64,000 nucleotides of DNA from Oryzias latipes (taxonomy: Eukaryota; Chordata; Actinopteri; Beloniformes; Adrianichthyidae): contig NC_019859.2 of NCBI RefSeq assembly GCF_002234675.1, positions 3,069,240-3,133,239 of the forward strand, written 5' to 3'. The notes beneath the pieces are model-generated. The model was not told the DNA's origin. It did not search any database and worked only from the letters and a program-made list of their open reading frames with translations. The position numbers and the translations under genes were made by a program. Shown here piece by piece: positions 45,785 through 64,000 of this stretch. Numbering within the stretch: the first letter of the stretch is position 1; every line of letters begins with the position of its first letter.

Positions 45785-47190
45785 ATACAGATTTGACCAA
45801 ACACTTCAGAAAACAAAACTCTTCCGCTCAACTTACGAAATCCACTAAATGAAAACTGTTTTGATAGTTTCTCCTGTTTCGAGCGAAAAGGTACTTTCAA
45901 ACAGAGACCAAAAGCGATTTGTACCTTTTTTAAACATAAAAATGTTGGCAGCATTTCAGATTTTCAAATTAGTTTTTTTTAAATAAATAAATTAATTCTT
46001 CCCAACAGTGTACAGACATTAGAGCCCTTTATGTGTGTTTATTGACCTGAAAGTTCTTTATGGGCAAAGAATTTTAATGAATCTGAACACAATCTTCACA
46101 AAGAGAAGAAAAAACGGTGACTTCAAAATTATGAATGGAGACAATAAATGCAGAATCTCTGTTCTGTTCAGTTCATTTTTTGTTCCTTTCAATAAAGAAT
46201 ACCATATTACAAAAGGATATTCAGTACACAACATATTCTTGACTGGAGAGGCAGAAAATCTTTTTTTCATTATGTCACATATCTGAGAAAATCCTAGAGT
46301 GATATGAAGCATCGTGCAGCACGATGAAGGCAGCTAGAAACGACTTTTTCTTGCATTGATATATGTTGAAAAGATTGATGAGGTTCCTCAGACTTTTTTT
46401 TTAAATCTGATATTTCAATGGGGAAAAACATGAAATTATTGAACCAAAAATAAAATATTTTAAAACTGTACCTTTGAAGCAGTGCAGATCATTCTTGGTA
46501 TAAATACAATTATATCTAATCATAAGGTTTAGGAGAATTGCTGTTGGACTTCTTTCAGATAAGTGTATCTGCCTGGAGGAGTCCAACTTGTATCCCGATG
46601 CCGTTTGCTTGTAATGAAATAAAGCAGGCTAATTTTTAGTGGTTGACAAACCCAATAACTTGGTTTGTTTTGTTTTAGGGCAATTTGAAGCCAGTTCACC
46701 AGCTTGACATCTTGAATTTTGCAAAAATGAGCAACTATGTCCCATCATGACTGCTTGAGCATAGAGCTCACGTCATTTTAAATCACTGCTTCTTCCGTCA
46801 TCAACATGCACTTTGGAGAAATCTCTAAAATCTATTTTATGGCCTTTGATGGTGCAGATAATGAGAAGACAAACATTATCTACATTAGCAGAGTAATCCA
46901 GCTCCCTTTTCACCAAAAAATTACGAATATAAGGAGAAATTCTGCTGCAGTATAGATTATTTTAGGACACAACTATCATGTTTGGGTTTCTCAGCTAAAA
47001 ACAATTAGTTCAATTTACTCAAAAAGAATATTACCTTCAAGAAAATTATTACCACTCAGGCCTTTATGAATACAAAAAGATAAACAATTTAGTTCCCAGC
47101 ATTTTTTTTATTAAACATTTCTTTAGACAAAAATTACTTTTTAAAAAACAATACTTTATATAAACAATAGAAATTACTACATTTTTTTGT
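45785..47190. other. AT-rich intergenic DNA
   Basis: No gene, RNA or named repeat is recognised. Short open frames here look like chance. Confidence 0.6.
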
Positions 47191-47191
47191 A

Positions 47192-48799
47192 ATGGTTCAA
47201 CCTTTAACCGCTGATTTCCTCAGGCTCCCTGTGTGGCCAGAGGGAGCATCCTCTGCCCTTCAGGACTGCTTTGAAACAACAGACTGGGACATGTTCAAGC
47301 AAACTGCCACCTACAACAACCTCAAAGACATCGAGGAGTACACAGACACAATAACTTCCTACATCACAAAGTGCATCGATGATGCGACACACACAAAAGG
47401 CATCATCATTCGAGCCAACCAGAAGCCATGGCTGACAGGGGAAGTCAAAGGGCTGTTGAGGGCCAGAGACGATGCCTTCAGAGCAGGGGATGAAGCTGGC
47501 CTAAGAACAGCAAGAGCTAACCTGTCCCGGGGCGTCAGGAAAGCAAAAAAGGACTATATGCTCAAAATATCTTCTCACTTCAACGACAGCAGAGATGGAC
47601 GGAGCCTGTGGCAGGGCATGCAGGCCATCACAGACTACACGCCTGCACCACAGAGCTGTGAGAACAACACTCCCCTTCTCAACAACCTGAACAGCTTCTT
47701 TTCACGCTTTGAAGGACTAAACAGCACACACCAACAGAAAAAGCCCCCCCAGGATCAAACTCTGCACCTTACAACAGCCAGCGTGAAGAGGACACTCTCC
47801 ACCATCAACCCACGGAAAGCTGCGGGTCCAGACAATATCCCAGGCCGGGTGCTGAAGGACTGCGCAGAAGAGCTAAAGGACGTCTTCACAGACATCTTTA
47901 ACATCTCCTTGGAGAAAGCCATCGTCCCATCATGCTTCAAGGCTACCACCATCATACCCGTGCCAAAGAAACCATCACCATCCTGCTTCAACGACTACCG
48001 CCCCATAGCACTAACGCCCATCATCATGAAGTGCTTTGAACGGCTAGTCATGTCACACATAAAATCCACCCCTTCCCCCCACCCTGGACCCCTTTCAGTT
48101 TGCATACCGACCCCAACGATCGACAGAAGACGGCATTTGTTCTGCTCTCACCCACTTAGACAAAAAGGACGCATATGTAAGAATGTTGTTCATAGACTTC
48201 AGCTCCGCATTTAACACAATTATACCACAGCAACTCATTTACAAACTGGACAAGCTGGGTGTTGACACCCCCATCTGCAACTGGCTACTGGACTTCCTCA
48301 GCCGAAGACCACAAACAGTACGTGCCGGAAACAACACCTCAAATACAATCATTCTCAACATTGGGGCACCCCAAGGCTGTGTACTTAGTCCGCTGCTCTT
48401 CACCCTGCTGACACATGAATGCACAATAACCCACAGCACAAACCACCTTGTGAAATCTGCAAACGACAACTCTGGTGGGTGTCATCACCAAGGGCGATGG
48501 GACCCACCAGAGAAGAGGTGGATCTGCTGACAAAATGGTGCAGAGACAATAACCTCCTGCTAAATGTCAGCAAGACAAAGGAGATTGTTGTCAACTTCCA
48601 GAGGGGCCACACTCAACACCTGCCACTGATCACTGATGGTGCTGCTGTGGAGAGAGTGAGCAGCACAAAATTCCTGGGGGTTCACATCAGTGAGGACCTC
48701 TCCTGGACCGCCAACACCACATCATTGGCAAAGAAAGGTCGGCAACGTCTCTACGTCCTGCGAAAACTAAAAAGATCAGGTGCTTCAAAGCCATCATGA
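47192..48799 (+). pseudogene. LINE reverse transcriptase, frameshifted
   Basis: The frame is open from 47192 to about 48070. It shifts in a C-rich run at about 48065-48085, continues in a second frame to about 48480, then returns to the first frame up to 48799. The block that should hold the catalytic FADD or YADD aspartates reads SAND, so the active site is lost as well. A run of TG and G at 48848-48891 has expanded inside the coding part. Confidence 0.8.
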
Positions 48800-49312
48800 C
48801 CACGTTCTACAGAGGAACCATTGAGAGCATCCTCTCCAGCTGCATCACTGTGTGTGTGTGGGGGGTGGGGGGTGGGGGGGGGGCAGCTGCACACACAGCA
48901 ACAGGAGAGCCCTGCAGTGCATAGTCAACACAGCCAGGAGAATCATTGGAGCACCACTCCCCTCCCTGCAGGACCTATACATCACCGCCTCACCCGCAAA
49001 GCACTAACAATGATCAAGGACGCACACCCTCTCCCATCTCCACCTACCCACCACCCATCTCCCCCCATGAACAGTGCTCAAACGAACCCCCCCCCCCCCC
49101 CGCTGCCTTGAGACACTGCCTTAAGTGCACTCGCACTTTAATAGCTAATAGCTAATGTTGTAAATTGTCTCTTTTCTTTCCTTTTTATTATTATTTTATT
49201 CTATTTTTTATTTTTCTTCTCTTGAACAGACATGAGAGTAAGAAACGGAATTTCAATTCATTGTATGTGATGCACATGTGAAGAATCGACAATAAAGTTG
49301 ACTTGATTTCTT
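47192..49312 (+). mobile_element. L2-type (CR1/L2 clade) LINE, 5'-truncated and dead
   Basis: Carries most of a non-LTR reverse transcriptase: KAAGPDNIPGRVLKDC, then [61 protein letters not shown], and downstream LSKTKEIVV-like and KFLGVHISEDLSW blocks. The endonuclease domain is missing. It ends in a short 3' UTR with AATAAA at 49291 and GTTGACTTGATT, typical of the clade. Frameshifts break it. Confidence 0.85.
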
Positions 49313-50893
49313 AAACTTTTTTGTACCTTCACCCTAATTCAAACAAGTAAAAAAAGGATATAAAGTATTTCATGAAATGTGTCCTTTTTTGAATCAATCT
49401 TTATTGACAGAAGATTTTTACAGTTTTTTCTATTTGATGAAATTAAGGCAAAAGACGAATGAACAGACAATACAACACATTCTTTATTAATATAGTTCAC
49501 CTCATTTTTTTAATCATTAAAAATCCATTTAAAAAATCATTATTATTTAACAGGAAATTTCCCATTTTTTTCAACAGTTTAATAAATGTTAGTCATTTGA
49601 TATAAAGAAAGAAAATCAGAGAGAAAATCTCCAGTTTAAGGACAGAAAACTTCCTCAGGCACAAGCTTCTATTTTCACAATAGTGTTCATTTGTAATCCT
49701 AAAGTCATTTTTATTGTCTGACTGATTAAAGAACGACCTTTTTTTTCTTTTAAAAGAAGCAGCAAGACCACTAGAAATGGTCAGAGAATGAAGTTTGTGT
49801 TAAAGAAAAGATGGTCAAAAAACCCTACAAGCGGTGGAATGATGTGTGACCGAGACACAGTAAGAAGATAATTGCAGTGCTCAGACTTTACTGTTCATGT
49901 GTGGCATCAGGAAATAACAACAGGAGTCAGATTTAAAAAAAAGGTAATTACTCACGTGACTCTGAAACTGAACACTGACAAGTGAACGCACAGACAGACT
50001 TTCAAAATAAAAGACCCAGCAGCTGAGACGAAGATGAAATTTCTGACAATGTGCCAATAAAAGAAAAAAGAGGGAAATTTATCAATATAAAGTGCTAGAT
50101 TACTCTCCCCATCTCAAATTAAATAATCCAAATGCAATTTTAAGTGGTAGGGTTCCTATTTAACCATGAAATGACTTCAGAAGAGGAGAAAATGCCCAGT
50201 TTCTTTTGTGAGCTTCATTTTTTCGCCTTCAGGCTTCCTGGATGAAATTTAAAACTGTTTTAAAGAAAAAAAAATAGCTTCTAACATTTCCATCTTCTAT
50301 GTGAAGAAGGAGTTCTCTATGTTCCTCTAAAGTGAACTGCAGGACGCCGTGAAAGAACCAAGCGAATGGACTCCACATAGTCATTTACATGATGCCATTT
50401 AATCATTTAACAAGAGCACAAGGGGCCAAAATATATCTTTCTGTTGTGGACCTCTGATTTAAAGTGCAAATACTTATACTTTTGGAAAAGTTGTCTAATT
50501 AATAAACATCAAATTATTGATGACTGTTATTTCCTTATTTAACTGGAATACGGCAGGTCTATTTGACTGAAGTTGAAATCACCAACTTCTGTTTAAGGAA
50601 CATTGAAAGCTTTCTATCTATTCTTAAAGCTATTCTGCATGATTTAACTGTTATTTTACTTTGTGCTCATTTCCTGTTTCACACCCCAAAGCCTTTTTCA
50701 GTCCTCTGAGCGCTTCGTTTGATTAGTCTCCCCACTAAACCTGCATCCGGTTCCGAGGTTAGTCTGGAGGCTGGAGAACGTCTGACGGCTGAACGGGTTC
50801 AACCATCACACAGGCGAAGCTACAGGGTTGGATCATCTGCTTCAGTCGTGGGGTGGGGGGGTTCCAGCCGGCCTCAGAGATCCGCTGAGGAAC
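49313..50893. other. acox1: acox1 3' flank and probable 3' UTR
   Basis: AT-rich DNA downstream of the acox1 stop. TTTATT words (minus-strand AATAAA) occur at about 49402 and 49484 and are possible poly(A) signals, but the 3' end cannot be fixed. No other gene is seen. Confidence 0.4.
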
Positions 50894-63660
<12,767 letters not shown>

Positions 63661-63935
63661 AATATGCAGTTTTAAAATGCCAGAAAGAGTTATATCAATA
63701 GAAAAAACAAACAAACATGTGGAGCCCCTGAGTCTAAAATCTTATTTTACTTTACATATAAAGGTGAGTTCAGTTGCAGTAAATCTTATAGCTGTTTGAC
63801 AGATGTAAAGCGACCTTCAACAGGACAAGAACGTGCATTCCCAGCATGCATCAGCATCCCAAACCGGCTTAAGAAAATGGAAAACACGGTTACTCAGTGG
63901 GACTGACGACAGAGCAGCAGGTTAGTCTTTCTAAA

Positions 63936-63960
63936 GGGGGGGGGGGGGGGGGGGGGGGGG
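63936..63960. repeat. Poly-G run
   Basis: Twenty-five consecutive G residues. The length in the genome may differ because such runs are hard to sequence. Confidence 0.9.
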
Positions 63961-64000
63961 TCTGATGTGGGCTAATTTCTAATTTCTAAAGCTGGAAACT

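Noticed and set aside
47192..48214. 340-codon frame as a possible host gene
   Set aside because: The content is a non-LTR reverse transcriptase (PDNIPGRVLK, NDYRPIALT, later FLGVHISEDLSW), so it is a LINE fragment.

Overview
The window is vertebrate nuclear DNA, almost certainly from a ray-finned (teleost) fish. The genes are split into short exons with GT-AG introns. The recognisable proteins (UBE2O, AANAT1, iRhom2/RHBDF2, ACOX1) are fish-like versions of genes that cluster on human 17q25. The non-coding DNA is packed with fish-type SINEs, L2-type LINE fragments, hAT, Tc1, Tigger-like and Harbinger elements. The exact species cannot be named from sequence alone; a percomorph, possibly medaka-like, is a guess.

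Layout. (1) 1-2065, minus strand: first coding exon of ube2o, with its GC-rich promoter just above 2065; the later exons lie off the left edge. (2) 4615-6617, plus strand: a complete three-exon aanat1, 202 residues, with a TATA box and a CRX/OTX-like site. It is divergent from ube2o. (3) 8619-27567, minus strand: rhbdf2 in 17 coding exons that splice in frame to an 815-residue iRhom2. A likely non-coding first exon and CpG-rich promoter sit at about 44474-44690, giving a first intron of about 17 kb filled with transposons. (4) 44704-50893: intergenic, with a large fold-back element and a dead L2-type LINE. (5) 50894-63158, minus strand: acox1, the last 11 coding exons (517 residues), ending in the peroxisomal signal SKL. 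The first exons lie off the right edge.

Functionally these are housekeeping or signalling genes that share an ancestral neighbourhood, not one pathway: ubiquitin conjugation (UBE2O), melatonin synthesis (AANAT), ADAM17 trafficking (iRhom2) and peroxisomal beta-oxidation (ACOX1). All exon joins were checked by hand for reading frame and splice sites. Every intron is GT-AG except the last acox1 intron, which appears to use a GC donor.

The most unusual material is in the repeats: eleven copies of one MITE-like family with TTAA-flavoured ends, two fold-back elements with arms of about 380-410 bp, and several datable nested insertions with clean target-site duplications. The best is a three-layer insertion in an acox1 intron. 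I found no sign of an undescribed gene system; the novel candidates are transposon families and their nesting.
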